A stretch of 55,605 bases of DNA from Monosiga brevicollis MX1 (GCF_000002865.3 NW_001865064.1:176939-232543); one strand, 5' to 3'; shown: positions 24,342 to 36,652, counted from the first letter of the stretch. The notes: a model not told the origin generated them from the letters alone. Program-made: numbers and translations.

Positions 24342-25163
24342 TGAGCGGGTGCTGTGGTCAAGACGATCGACCCTCAAGAGGATCGGTGGCTTGATGGAAA
24401 TGCTCGCCCGTTCTGGCCTCGCCCTCGGTACAGCCACTTGTCGTGTGCACGCGCAAGAGTGCAATCGGCGAGGCTGACCTCAAAAGGGGAGGTCAGCACG
24501 ACCCAAAGGCGATCCGACCGCACCTAAGGGCGGAGCGACGTGAGACAGCGCACAGCAAGCAAGTGCTGGGGCAGCTTCCAGATCGCACATGACACACGAC
24601 ACACGACAGGCGGCAGGCATGGCAGCATGGCAGCATGGCAGCATGGCGGTTAGTCGACGACTCACTGATTGACGATGAGAGAGAGAGCGAGAGAGAGCGA
24701 GAGAAGAGAGAGAAAAAAAGTGCTTGCATGACCGTGTGGAAAAGCGGTCAGTTCGGTGTGATCAAATCAAATGTATTTTAACGTTAAAATTACATGTACG
24801 TGTGGAACGAGTGCATGCAGGTGTGGGGAGCCCATTGTGAATTTGCCAGAGGCAGCGGTCGGCGGCTGGTGGTGGTGGTGGTGGTCTATGGCTGAAACCT
24901 GAAACCTCCAAAGTAGTGTCCGTGGGCAGTCGTGGCTGCGTCCCACCCAAAGTTTCTCGATCCCCCGTATCATTTTGACATGCCAGTCATCAACGGGGGT
25001 GCGCAGGGCTCCTGAACGCTCGGTCATCAGGGAGAGAGGGCGTGCGCGTTTCAGATCAATTTGAAGACCGAGTCATGTCACAGCTCTTATAAAAACAAAA
25101 ATAGGATAAGGTCGGGGTTCGTTCAGGGGGAGCCGCTCGGCGGCAGAGACGAAACGGGGGGCA
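24342..25163. other. Intergenic 5' flank of the amine oxidase gene
   Basis: No gene is supported. Visible are a direct repeat of GGCAGCAT units near 24615-24648, a (GA)n tract at about 24679-24712, and a (GGT)n patch near 24870-24885. Confidence 0.5.
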
Positions 25164-25760
25164 TCAGGCCGAGCACAGAAAACAGGCATCGGAGTTGGGG
25201 TTGGCGTCCTAAGGGAAAAGGAAATGTATGAAGAGTTAGTAACCACCGCAGCGTGCGCATACCGTCGCGATGGCTATTAGGCTCTCACGACACTCCAAAG
25301 AAGGATGCGTCTCCTCTCTCGCCACTTCAAGGCTCCGCGTCTCACATGGAAACGCCAAACCCAAAGAGGAACCGGGGGATGGGCGATGACCACCAACACT
25401 TTTAACTCACAACTGCCTTGACTGACCCACCAAAGCTTAAACACAAACACACGCACATGGAAACACAACAACAACAACAACAACATGGCCGACAACAGGA
25501 TATGTGCGCGAGACAAGAGTTGCACTGACCCATGAGTTGATCCAGCTCAGAACTTGAAGAGCGGTCACGTCTGCGTCTCCGTGTCAACTCTAAAGAAGGA
25601 GAACCAGACCCGAGGCAGCGACAGCTGTGAGCGTGTGCGATGAAGAGGGAAAGAACACGCTTTCATGTAACATGGCTACGGTTTAAGCTTACCGTCTACG
25701 CAAGCGGAGCCAGGACGAGCGCCCAAGGCGCTGCCCTTTCAACATGGGCGTCGCCGCCAT
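25164..25760 (-). CDS. Possible small four-exon gene, unknown Arg/Ser-rich protein
   Basis: An ATG at 25760 starts exon 25693-25760. It joins in phase to 25530-25624, then 25263-25405, then 25164-25208 ending in TGA (116 aa). The last intron is textbook: GTATGC donor, TTACTAAC branch-point-like motif, polypyrimidine tract and TTAG. The peptide is rich in Arg and Ser in the first half (LRRRCRCLGSG, TRRRRRDRSSSS) and ends DACFLCSA. I recognise no family. The acceptor chosen for exon 3 (GTGAG) is weak. A different acceptor gives another C-terminus ending at about 25277. Confidence 0.38.
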
Positions 25761-26538
25761 GATACGTATTTAAAACGAAGCTCATGACTGTTGTACACCA
25801 TCACCACGACCACACGGCAGTGGCAATAAATGCATTTCAACGACAATTCACCAGCTCAAGCCAAATGCTCATTCCCAGGGCTCAGCCCCAGCGCACACTC
25901 GCTCCGCCATCAGTTGATGAGTCTCTGCCATGACAGCGAGTCAGTGAAAAATGAGAGAGAGAGAGAGAGAGTGAGTGAGAGAGAGAGAGAGTGAGTGAGA
26001 AACAGAGAGACAGACAGAGAGAGAGAAAGTCAGAGGGGTTAAGAGGGATAGAGCATGGAACGTGCAAAACGAAGAGGATAAGGCACTTAAATCAGAGAGA
26101 GCCATCGATGTAGATGCAAAGTGAGAGAGTAAGAGAGGAGCGAGTACATGTAAGAGGGAGAGAGAGCTTTAGAGAGAGAGGGGGACACACACACACACAC
26201 ACACACACACAACACCACATGTCGACCACGTTGGCAGTAATTCTCTAATTTCAACTCGCTTCCTGTAGAAGGCCTTGTAAACTTTATATTCAATTTTACA
26301 GGATACGGTAGATTAGATTAGAGGGGTATGTTCATCCCTGGCTGCTGGGACTGCCGACGACGACGTTGACGGCGGCGGAGCGCTCACTGATCTGGTGTCC
26401 TTGTCGTAAATGCAGCACCTCAAGTACACGCCGGGTTGTGGTGTGCAGGGCTACTAGAGGAATAGTTGAAGGTGTTTGAGTGCGAGCAGAGGGTTACATT
26501 GGCGAGTGAACGACCTTTTCGCTTCGAAAAAAAAGGTC
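25761..26538. other. Intergenic with GA and CA microsatellites
   Basis: About 780 bp upstream of COG6. It contains interrupted (GA)n arrays at about 25950-26030 and 26155-26182 and a (CA)n array at about 26186-26210. No gene was seen. Confidence 0.6.
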
Positions 26539-29500
26539 ATGGCAAGTTCGGCGCCACAACCCTCCGTGCCGGGTGCAGCCGAGCCCGGGACATCGGCCGA
26601 CGCAACGACAGCGACGACGCCAGCCACGTCGCGCACGGGTTCCACCGCTGCGTCAGCTGGTACGGATCCTAGTGCAACGGCACAGCATCCTGCACCGGGC
26701 AGCGCGACGCCAGCAACCGACACGATCGGTCGCAAGGTTGAAAAAGTCCTGCAAGCCCACTCAGGCCTGCTCCGGGCCGTTCCTGGCCAAGACGTGCGTG
26801 ATCCTGCAGAGCCACGGCCCCTCTTTCGACTGCCCTGACCATCACCCGCATCGATCCTCACCTTACCGACGGATGGCCCCATAGGACTTGGTCACTTCGC
26901 TCGCCGGCCTGGATGGACTGCTGGAAGACAACACGAAGCATGCGCGAAACAACCTGCGCAGCAAAATTGAACAACAAGCCCTCGTTGCCAACCAGCAATT
27001 CATCACCGTCTTCTCCTCAGTCTTTGAGGTCAGTCTCGTGCTTATCTTTCCCCTCGCGCGCGCATGCTCATGTGGGCAGACGTGACCGGCAGCCACCCAC
27101 ATGATCCGTCCCGGGTGTTCCGTCTTGCCTTGCTGACCCGTCATGCCTTTACCCGCTCACCTCTCCGATGATCGTTCTTCTTTCCGTTGTTGTCACGCGG
27201 ACCCCAGGCTCTTGCCGGTGTGGAGACAGAGCTGGCAGGCATGACTTCAGCTTGTAAGCAAATGACAGAACGCTTGGCCAAGGCCAAGAGTGAAACTTCG
27301 GCCCTCGTCACCCAGACGAACAATCTCAAGCAAGCCCAAGATCAGGCCGAACTGCGACGCAAGCTCCTCGACGCCTTTACCGCCCGCTACCAACTTCCCC
27401 CCGATGACAAGGCCGTTTTGCTTGGCGATCGCCCCTTTGACATGACCTTCTTCTCCGCGCTTGAGCGCGTACAAGCCATCCATGCCGACTGCCGACGGCT
27501 CCTGCGCACCAACCACCAACGTGCAGGCGTCGACATTATGGATGACATGGCCAATATCCAAGATCGCGCCTACGAACGCCTCTATCACTGGACTCAAAAT
27601 GCCTGCCGGGGCCTCACCACCGAGCATGTCGACAACAGCAAGCGTCTCAACCTTGCATTTTTGGCCCTTCGCTCTCGCCCTGTCCTGCTACAGTACGCTT
27701 GGCTCCTCGCTCGCCCTCAGCCAAGGCCCCGCCCAGGCGCAGCTTCACACTGTCTGCTGTGCCCAACTCACCCACAGATATTCACTGAATGAGCTGGCCA
27801 CAGCACGCCGCAACGCCCGCGTGCGGACCTTTTCCGATGCCCTGACCTTTGGCGGGCCCAACGGCTCACCACCCCCCATCGAGATGCACTCCCATGACCC
27901 ACTCCGTTACATCAGTGACATGCTGGCCCATGTTCACCAAACCCTGCTGGCCGAGCGCGACCTTCTCCGCACCATTGTTGGAACTGACCGTACCGTCCAA
28001 CAGGTGGGTTGAGTCGTCCCCTGTTTCCCTCGTCGCGTACTCCCTTGGCTCGTACAATCGTCTCCACAAGATCACCCGGTCCTTGGTTCTGTACTCCATC
28101 TTTTAAACTTTTCAGGGAGCTGGCTCAAACCATGCCATGACAGGTGAACAGCTGAGGTGAGTGGGTAGCAAGGTCGAAAGGCACCCATCCCATCGTCTCG
28201 CTCGCGCGCACTCTGTCTCACAGACCATTCCTGTATTTGGCGACCCGGTGTGTGATGATGGCGTCATCCAGCCTACGTGTTGGTGAGGCACTGGATGCCA
28301 TCGCTGAGGGCCTGACCAGGCCGTTTCGCATGCGAGCTGAAGCTGTACTCAGTGCACTGCAAAGCGATATCGTCATGGCCTACAAGGTGGCCGCCCTGCT
28401 CGAGTTTTACCGACAATCCTCCCAAGAGCTGATCAAGCTGGACCGCACTTCTTCTTTGGCCGAGGTCATTCAAGAGCTTCACGCCAAAACCCTCAAAATA
28501 TTCTTCAACGCATTGGAAATTCGCGCTAATGATCTGCTGGTAAACGTCGACGTGGCCCCGGCCAGTCTCTCCCCTCCCGACAGTCTCGTGCGCATCATGA
28601 GTACGGTTCGTGAGGTGCTCGACGCCCAAGCTACATCCTACGGCCGCCAAGGCGACGATGGCGCCCAGGAATTGGAAAAGGTTGGTAACAACCCCATCGA
28701 CCCTTGTTGAATTCGAGCAACACTTGCTGTCCTTTTTGCTGCGTTCTCTGTGGCACTTGCAGCAGGTGGAGCCTGACCTCCTTGGCTGCTCAACTAGATC
28801 TTGTCACACGTGTTGACGCCCGCGCTGGAAATGTGCGCGCTCAGCGCTTCCATGCTCAGCGCCGTTGATGTGGTACGCCTGGACAAACGTTTGCTGCTGC
28901 TGCTCAGATGATGGAAGCTCGCTGACCCGTGTTTGATTTTCTGTGACCGTTTTAGGCGGCTTACATGCTGAATTGCTTCTATCACATTCAAACCGTGCTG
29001 ACCCTCTACGACAGCACTCGTGCGTTTGGCCGCTGTGTATTTCGCTCGCAGTCCGCCTAAATGCACATTTATGTCGCCTTCACTTTCCCCCTTGCTTCTT
29101 CTCGCCCCGACTCTACATGCATCGTGGCCATAGATCGCCGACTGGAAGTCATCGAGTCGGAGATGGAGCGTCACATTGATACGGTGAGTACGTCGCCGTC
29201 TTTCGAACCTAGTGCTGCAGACACCGCCCCAGCTCATGACTGTGGTCGGGTGCATCTGCAGCTGTGTGAGGCACAGGCGCATCACTTTGCAGAGCAAGCA
29301 GGATTGACGGGACTCTTAGCGGCTCTGCGCAGCTGGTCAACGCAGCCTGCTGGCTCGCGTCCCAAAGTGGCCGATGTCCCCGGTCTCTCGTTGTTGGACA
29401 TTAAGCGTGGCCTTGCTTCGCTCGACCGCTTCATTGCCGATGCCGATTTTGAAGGCATCAAGCAAGTTCAGCTGCTGCATAGGTCGGTGCCAATGCACTT

Positions 29501-29741
29501 TAACCGCTCGTTGCAGTTGACATGAGGCCCGTGATGATGATCTTCTCCCTTTCATCGCGCTCTCCTTGCCACGCACCTTGTTAGCTCGCGTTTGCGCAAC
29601 CAAGTCCAAGCCCGTGGCCAGGACCGCTTTGTCGCCCTTTTCAAGCAACTATACGACGCATGCAACGCCCCATCGGCCGGCTTTGCAAGTGGTCCTGTCA
29701 TTGCCCGAACCCCCGAACAGCTTCAGCAGTTTATGAGCTAG
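26539..29741 (+). CDS. COG6: Conserved oligomeric Golgi complex subunit 6
   Basis: Eleven exons join in phase: 26539-26793, 26885-27028, 27208-27692, 27778-28003, 28116-28156, 28224-28680, 28798-28872, 28956-29019, 29134-29183, 29262-29482, 29585-29741 (724 aa). COG6 is in lobe B of the COG tether for intra-Golgi retrograde vesicles. Matches to the family run throughout: IGRKVEKVL near the start, CKQMTERLAKAK, LRTNHQRAGVDIMDDMA, AYERLYHWTQNACR, PIEMHSHDPLRYISDMLA, and TLKIFFNALEIRANDL. The last exons carry HRRLEVIESEMERHIDT and FVALFKQLYDACN. The N-terminus has an Ala/Thr/Pro-rich extension compared with human (657 aa). Exon 5 (41 nt) adds residues that do not align obviously and could be optional. 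Confidence 0.95.
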
Positions 29742-29894
29742 CCCATCGCATTTCATTCATTTCCCTCTCTATGCTTTGACAAACACGTTACATGTAATTG
29801 ACATGATCCTTACATTTCATGCTTGCTTGCTTGCAAAACGCAACACAACAACCAAAAAAAAAAAGGGCATTTCCGTCAGATTTGACAACACTGG
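29742..29894. other. Short same-strand intergenic spacer
   Basis: 153 bp between COG6 and the sulfotransferase-like gene, with an A-run near 29852-29865. It must hold the COG6 3' end and the next promoter, so regulatory space is very compact. Confidence 0.6.
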
Positions 29895-31280
29895 ATGAAT
29901 GATTCTGACCACTGTCGCGCGCACGAAGCAATGGCAGCGCTTCACCCAGGCCAGGCGAACGGCAGGCCAATGCTGGGGACACTGATTTATGTCATCCCAA
30001 TAATTCTGCAGCTTATGGTGGTAGTCACCACCGCACCCATGCTGGTGAACGCAGAGGGAGAGCCGGTTGCGGCCATGGCAGCGGAACCTCGATTTCCAGA
30101 CCGTTTCATCTGCCCCTTTCCCCATCGTTGCGTCGGCGAGGATTGTCGGTACAAGCCCATGATGCGAGCACCGGCCCTCCGACCCATGACCTTTTCCTGG
30201 TACCCGGCATCGTGTGACGACTGCCGCTGCGTTGCAGGTGCGCTTTGTGACCCGCTGCTTACGAGCCGTGGTGACACTTGAAGCCAGCTCACACGATGGG
30301 GTGTAGGGCCGACATATCCGATCGCAGGAGTACTCCCACCCGCTCTCTTGGACTTACGCGGCAAGCCACATTGCGAATATTCCCCAGATAATCGCTACGC
30401 CAACCCCCACGGGTTTTCCTTTGTGTTCACCGTTTCCACGGGCCACTCAGGGACCGGGTTTTTGGGCAATGAAGCTGTCTGGGCACATGCCCTGCGTCGG
30501 CCAAGTCTAGAAGGAACCCCAGTTTTGGTGTTTCATGAGCGCCACGATCGACGCAATATGTTACCCAACATTCAGCAGCGCTGGAACGTCTGCGATGTCG
30601 CTTGGACCTTTGTCGTCGAGGATATGGTCCCGTTTATGGAGCAGCAGCTTTTGGCCAAGAACCGTAGCATCTTCTTCTCCTCGGGACATGACATGACCGT
30701 GGGGCTCCTGCCTGCTTTGGTCAGCTACCTGGGTCCTGCAGTCAGTCTGGTCCGCGTACGCCGCGACCGAGTGCGAGTCGCCAAGAGCTTTACCATTTCC
30801 GTCCCATTGGGCCCAGAGGCACAGCGATGCTTCTTTTGCATCAACCCCGATTCGCTTCTAAACCGTTGTCCCTGGCGTGACCGACAAGCTTTTGCGCAAC
30901 TTTCAAGCTTTCAACGTTTTCTTCACGCGTCAGATGAGATGGAGTGCCAGTGGCAAAGCCTGCGCCATTCTTTTCCGCACCAGCGAACGTTTGTCCTCAA
31001 TTGGACCACGAGTATATCTGAGGAAGAGATGCAGGCACTGGCTTACTTTGTGGGGGAGCTGCAGCCGTTGTCGCCCAGTGCGGAGGATTTACCACTTCTG
31101 AAGTGGATCAAAAATCAGCATCATCGCTCTCGGGCACTCAACACAAGCGTGCCGCAGGATTTTCAGGTCGAGCTCGCCCAGCACGCACAAGCTCTCGGTG
31201 TGACGCTAACTCACTGCAACAACATGACCTGTATTCCCTCTCCAAATTCCAGTGTCCGAGGAGAGGCGGGTACGATATGA
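29895..31280 (+). CDS. Type II membrane sulfotransferase-like protein
   Basis: Exons are 29895-30237 and 30328-31280 (431 aa), joined in phase 1. A single hydrophobic segment (about residues 28-51, TLIYVIPIILQLMVVVTTAP) near the N-terminus gives a type II, Golgi-lumen topology. The following stem region has several cysteines (CPFPHRCVGEDCRY, CDDCRC). The catalytic part starts with FVFTVSTGHSGTGFLG, which matches the 5'-phosphosulfate-binding loop of PAPS-dependent sulfotransferases. VSLVRVRRDRVRVAKSF fits the 3'-phosphate-binding RxxxxxxS motif. The acceptor is unknown (glycan or tyrosine). Potential N-glycosylation sites occur near the C-terminus (NTS, NMT, NSS). Overall family identity is inferred from the two motifs. 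Confidence 0.7.
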
Positions 31281-31646
31281 GCAAAAAGAAATGACGCCAC
31301 AACGCCACATATTGGCATGGGCGCTGTGCACTTTCTGAACACCATTGAGTCAAAAGTGAATCAATTATTATTTATTCCCTACGCCAATTGAACATAGACG
31401 TTTGACAAGCTCATGGACCCCTACATTCACGCTACCACTGCCATGCACACTCGCGTGCCCCACCCATGACGACGCTCGGATGGAGAACATGAAGCTCAAT
31501 GCCACGACAAATCAGTCCGCAAACTCAAAGAAAGAAAAAGAGAAAAAGAAAAAGAAACTGTAAAAGTTGATCGCCAAAAGCTACCGACCCTAAAAAATAA
31601 AACAAGGTCATGCTGGGATCTCCAAGTCTGTCTGGGAGACCGCTTC
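31281..31646. other. Convergent intergenic region
   Basis: About 365 bp between the stops of the sulfotransferase-like gene (+) and the zinc-ribbon gene (-), with an A/G-rich stretch near 31525-31560. Nothing else is seen. Confidence 0.6.
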
Positions 31647-34059
31647 TCATGCATGAAAGGACGGGGTAATCTGCGTTGAGGTGGACGTGGGCGTTGGTTC
31701 TTCGTCCAAGTCCAAGCGCGTTCGGATATCGTTCAGGGGCTCGGCTTCATCGTCGTCCGCGTGTACCTGGAGGGTACGACGGTATGCCAGCACGGCCGGC
31801 GTCGCCAAGATTAAGGGAGACCAAGTGGAGGGATTGTCGTAGCTCGCGGCACCCGCCTGCTGCTGCAACTGGCGGAAGCGGGCAGGGGTGATTAAAGCAA
31901 ACTCATCCGCCTTGAGAAGAGCCTTTTGGAGGGAGGCCGGCGCCCAGGCGGCCCCAAGCTGCGCCGTCTCAAGATCATACATGGCAGAGTCCGCGGTCCC
32001 TGTCACGGGCCCGAGCGAATGGCTCAGAACCACATCCATGTCCTCATTGTGTGCGTGGGCTATCAAGCCTTGATTAGGATCCTGACCGTGATCCAGGTGG
32101 CCGGTTGTCGGACACGAGGCAGCAAAGACATTGGCAGGCTGATCTGGTACGTTGGCATTGCGAGCCTGCAAAGGTGTGCGTTTGGCTCGCTTGGGCTGGG
32201 CTTGTGTTTCATCATGGGGCTGGGTTGAGGAGAGGGGCAGCGCAGCGGGCGGCGAGGTATCGTGATTGGTCGATGAGGCTGCGCTGAGGCCAGCGGTTTT
32301 AGGGTCCACCAACGCAACGTTGCCCGAGGAGCGCTGGTAGGCGAAAAAGCTGCCTTGGAAGCTAGGCGAGATGAGGGACACGGAGGGAGGAGCAACAGGC
32401 GGGTCCAGGCTGTCCGGTTCCAAGTGTTCTTCCAAAGGGGGTGGATTGGCGGGGCCGTGGGCGGGCTGAGGCGCGTTTACGGCGGTGTTTTGGTGGTGCA
32501 GCGATCCTGCTGCATTGCTTCGAAGGACGGCGGGCTGAGCGATATCAAGGGGCGGGGGTGGATCAGACACAAGGGTATTGTGTGTAGGCCAGGCTGGCAG
32601 GGAGGTGGATCGGGTCAAGGCTTCCGCTGCCGTGGGATCGAAGCGGTTCAGGGATGCTGCGTGCTTGTTGCCGGCAGCAGGGCGGAGGGCGTTGGTGAAC
32701 GTGGCCAGGCCCACGGGGCGCTGGCTGATGGCTGACTCGGGACGGGAGCTCTGGGTCGGGGCCTGGCTAGAGGAGAAGGTTTGCAGCGACGAGCCGGGAC
32801 GGAAGCCTGTTGCTGAACCGGGACGGGAGCCTGTTGCTGAACCGGGACGGGAGAGCAAGCTGAGGGCACTGTTGGTCGTCGTTCGAGTGGGTGGTTGAGC
32901 GTTGTGCGTTCGGGCGGCACCGTTACGGTCACGGTAAGTCTTGCGTTGAAAGTGTTTTTTGCTGCGCTGGGTGCGCCGAACGTTGGTGAAGCGCCCAATG
33001 TCGTTCTCAAACTGATAAATGAAGTTTTCAAAGGCCAATTGCAGCTTGCTGTCGGTATCGCGTGGGGACGTTCCCTGGGCTTGAAGCTGTGCGCGATGAA
33101 CAGGGTGCATGGCTTCGGTCGCATCGTGGTGACCAGCAATGCAGACAAGGCCATCGTCGCGATGGAAGTGATGAGGGGCCAGGAGATTGGCGTGCCCTCC
33201 ACCAAATAGAAAAACCTGGGTGCGGGTGTCCCGGGTTGAGCGTGGCTCGTCCTGTGACTCGGATTCGGGTTCGGGCACGGCACCGGCATCACGGTAGCTG
33301 GGCATGTGAATTTGCACAGACAAAACAGGTTCGCCTGCCATGCAATCGCGCATGCTATCCAATTCGGCGCCAATCTACCATGAGGGAGCATATGCGGCAT
33401 ATGCGAAGACCAGCGAGAGGCAAGACAGGAGAGATGCGGGGGGCAGTTTGTGAGGAGGCCATGGCGGTGGATGAAAGCCACGGGGAAAGGAGCGGAAGTG
33501 CAAAGACGGACCTGAGTGACGCGTTCAATCAGTTTTTTGCGCCAGTTGTTGTAGCTTCGCCGACTGATGATGACGGGCACCTCGGGCGTGGCACTACCAT
33601 GGCTCGCGGTGTCCCGCAACGAAGCACCGCATTGTTTGCAAAACAACGTGCGAGAGAACTGGACCAAACCGCAGCTACAAAGCTTGAGCCCTGCATGACA
33701 CGCGACGGGCGGGGAAGGGAGGCAAGGGGTCAAAGCCCAAGGTTGATAATAAAGGAAAATATCAAGAAAAAGAAAAAACAGCGGCGCGAGGTCCAGGGTT
33801 TGAGCGGTGGGTGGTGAGGGTCCGAAAATTTGATGGCTCGGCCAAGCAAGTCAAAACAAATCATCGGCACCGTGGCCAGGGCAGGTCACGTACGATTTGC
33901 TTTGAGACAGGCTGGGCAATTGTGGGTGCCACAGGGAGCGGAAAAGCCGATCGTTGAGGCTGATGGCTTGCGGGCCGCCGAAATGCCTGGACAGGAACCC
34001 GAGGTGACAGCGGAGGCGGCCCCACCTGCAGCAGCTTGGCTACTGCTCCTTCGCGCCAT
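31647..34059 (-). CDS. Unknown protein with N-terminal zinc-ribbon-like cysteines and a long disordered tail
   Basis: Exons are 34059-33894, 33690-33512 and 33374-31647 (690 aa), joined in phase 1 and 0. The start ATG has a strong context (GGCATGGCG). Residues about 45-85 contain CGTHNCPACLKAN, LCSCG and FCKQCG, arranged like two short zinc-knuckle pairs across the first intron. A conserved-looking basic segment follows (SRRSYNNWRKKLIERVTQ), then FGGGHANLLAPHHFHRDDGL. The rest is Pro/Ser/Ala/Gln-rich, with three imperfect SRPGSATG-type repeats and no recognisable fold. It could be a nucleic-acid-binding or regulatory protein; I do not recognise the family. It is divergent from the PCIF1-like gene. 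Confidence 0.6.
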
Positions 34060-34991
34060 GCCCTCCCGATACGGGAGCAGGCCGAGGAGAACGTAAGCGT
34101 GGTGGTTGCCTTTTGAAGCTCGTTGATGCACGTCGTGCAGGCTTTGACTCTTCGACAGAAGTCAAACAAGAAGAAGAAGAAGAAGAAGAAGAACCCCGAG
34201 TGCTGAGAGATCAGAAGCACCGCCACGAGCAGGGTCGGGGATGGGGCACGTTGCACAAGCAGAAGAAACGAGAGGGTTGTATTGGTTGGTGGTGGTCTTG
34301 AGACCAAGAGGAGCCTCCAAGCGCTGCTGCTGAAGATGGAACCGGGGGATCACGACGACGTGCTGGTCGCCGCCGTCAACTCGGGGTCGCTCGTTCACTG
34401 CCACCCGCGCAGCCAAAACGCGTGCACCTGCAAATCTGCGCAGAGACACAGAGACAGAGAGATACAGAGACGGCGCGACAGAGATGCAGAGACAAGATAC
34501 AGAACCAGAGAGACAGAGAGACTGATGGACGAATTAAAAAGCGATGAAGAGGAATGCATGGGTAAAGACATGGATTCAGAGATGGAGGCAGAAAGGTGGA
34601 AAAAGTCAGAGGGAGGTGCAAAGCACCACGTCATGGCAGAGACACAGACCTAAACCGAAACCGCACCTGAGCGAGAGATTTGAACAAAACAAGTGAAACA
34701 TTGAGAGAATGTGCTGCAACGCGTGTAGAAAAGGAGAGCGGGGCGTGAAGAATGCAAGACGATTCAGAGATGAAGACCGAGAGACCAAGAGATTGAGAGA
34801 GACAAGGGGTTTCAATGCAGACCCATCGACTTCTGCTTTCTTTTCATTTGAATTTACGCGGGTAAATTATGATAAAGTGTGGTGTTTTTTACAGTTACGT
34901 TCACAACGTATTTTATTTTATTTTTTACTTTTTTTTTCGATTTTTCGATTTTTTTTCTGCTTTTATTGAGAATCGCAGAGTGAGCGTCGGG
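34060..34991. other. Divergent intergenic region
   Basis: About 930 bp between the starts of the zinc-ribbon gene (-) and the PCIF1-like gene (+). It holds (GAA)n at about 34168-34192, a GACAGAGA-type purine array at about 34440-34530, and a T-rich stretch at 34905-34965. Short minus-strand open frames near 34320-34450 lack support. Confidence 0.5.
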
Positions 34992-36652
34992 ATGGCCTCG
35001 GGGATGAAGGCGGCTGTGGAGGTTCGGATCGAAGGGCAGGAGGGACGGGAGGAGGGTGTGCTCGTGGCCAATGGGGTGGCAGTGGCTGGTGAGGCTGGAG
35101 AAGTTGAGCGGTCGTCTGAAGAGGCGGCCAAGGGCGAGGCCACTGCGGCGTGCTCGCAACCGGCGCAGGTTCACCAGCAAACAGAGTCCGAGATGAACCC
35201 GACCGATGATGGAGAGGCCGGCCCGTCGTCCAAGCGCGCAAGGATCCAGGGTACGCACTCTTGGAGCCAAATCCTCACCTCTTGCTTGGTGGATGACGCG
35301 CCAAACATTGCAATCTCGGTCCAACTTACTTCCACATTGCCTGCTTGCGTCACCGCCTCCCTCCCGTGCCTTTGCGCGCAGCTGATGATGAAGTGGCTAA
35401 TGTGTTGAAGGAATGTGACACAGCCCGACCCTTCAATTATGCCTTTGAACAGCTGGAAGAACAGCTACCTTCGCAGCCAACCGATCTGGTCTGGCCATTT
35501 GCACAAGCGGGGCCCGTGCGCATGGTTGTCCAGCCTGGGCAGGCCCTACACGACGACTTGTTGCGCGAGTATTACCACTTTAAGTTTACCCAGCGCCTCG
35601 TGGAAGAAGGTGCACGAGCCTTTGCTCAGGTCCGAAGACGCGCCAAACCCAGCCAATGCGCTTACCTGGCCACCAAGGTTCTCGAGCGCTGGGTCTTTGC
35701 CGTAGTCACCGATGGCACCCCCGCTGATCTACCCGTGGCGATGCGTGAGAATCGTGCCGCCCTTCACAAATGCCACAGTGAGCTGTGTGCTGAGCACCTT
35801 CCTCCTCGCTTGGCTGACGAGGTTGTCAACGCCATTGACGCGTGTGCGCGCTCCGCACAGCGTCGTCGCGACATCCAACGCGAGCGCCCCTTTGTGCTTG
35901 AGTACAACCTCTCAGAACTCGTCATTTACTTTGCCGCCAGCCAACCTGTGGCGCTGCATCGATTGCGGCGGCTAGACTGGATGGTCCGTGGCGCCGGTCG
36001 CCACATCCCTGATGATGTTCCCCCTGCCAAGCACGATCAATGGCAGCTGGCTCAGGTGGCTCGCTGCATCTTCCGCTACGCCGCCCACCTTCACACAACA
36101 GCACAGCACTGGGGTCACCCGCAAGAATTTTACAATTTTCTGGCCCGTCGCTTGGGTCTCCTGCGCGAAGCCTTTGCCTGCCCCCTGAATTCACGCGTGC
36201 TCGGCTACAACGATCCCGCTGCCCGCTTCTGCAGCCTCTATCGAGACACAGACGCGCCCTTTGGCTCTCTGGGCAGCTTCTTCGAGACGGACATGCTGGC
36301 TTCGGGCTACGGCTGGGTCGTGCACCCCCCCTTTACCGAGGACATTCTCAACCGCCTTTCAGCTCAATGCCAGTCTGCTCTCCAGCAGGCCGCCTCGCAG
36401 GATCGCCAACTCATCGTCGGCATTGGTTGGCCCAATTGGACAGATATGCCTTCGTACCACCAACTCCGGGACAGTCCCTTCAAGCGAAGTGAGGTGCTGC
36501 AAGTCAAGTACAACTACCACTACGAGCGCCTCAACGGCACGCTCGTCAAACCCAACTTTACAAACATCTACCTCATCCTCAGCGCTCAGCCACTCAACGA
36601 GGACCAGCAAGCAGCCGTTCGTGAGTTTGAAACCATCGTAGCCCATGTCTAG
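34992..36652 (+). CDS. PCIF1: PCIF1/CAPAM-like cap-adenosine methyltransferase homologue with HPPF motif
   Basis: Exons are 34992-35250 and 35382-36652 (509 aa), joined in phase 1. Metazoan PCIF1 (CAPAM) N6-methylates cap-adjacent 2'-O-methyladenosine of mRNA. The C-terminal half matches the family: ACPLNSR, FCSLYRDTDAPFGSLGSFF, GYGWVVHPPFTEDIL, and a terminal alpha/beta region with LIVGIGWPNW. The catalytic tetrapeptide, NPPF in active CAPAM, reads HPPF here (codon CAC, near 36323). The N-terminus is acidic and low-complexity, with a nuclear-signal-like SSKRARIQ. No WW domain is visible, unlike human. The helical middle (LREYYHFKFTQRLVEEGARAF) also fits. So it is either an inactive homologue or one with altered chemistry. 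Confidence 0.85.
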
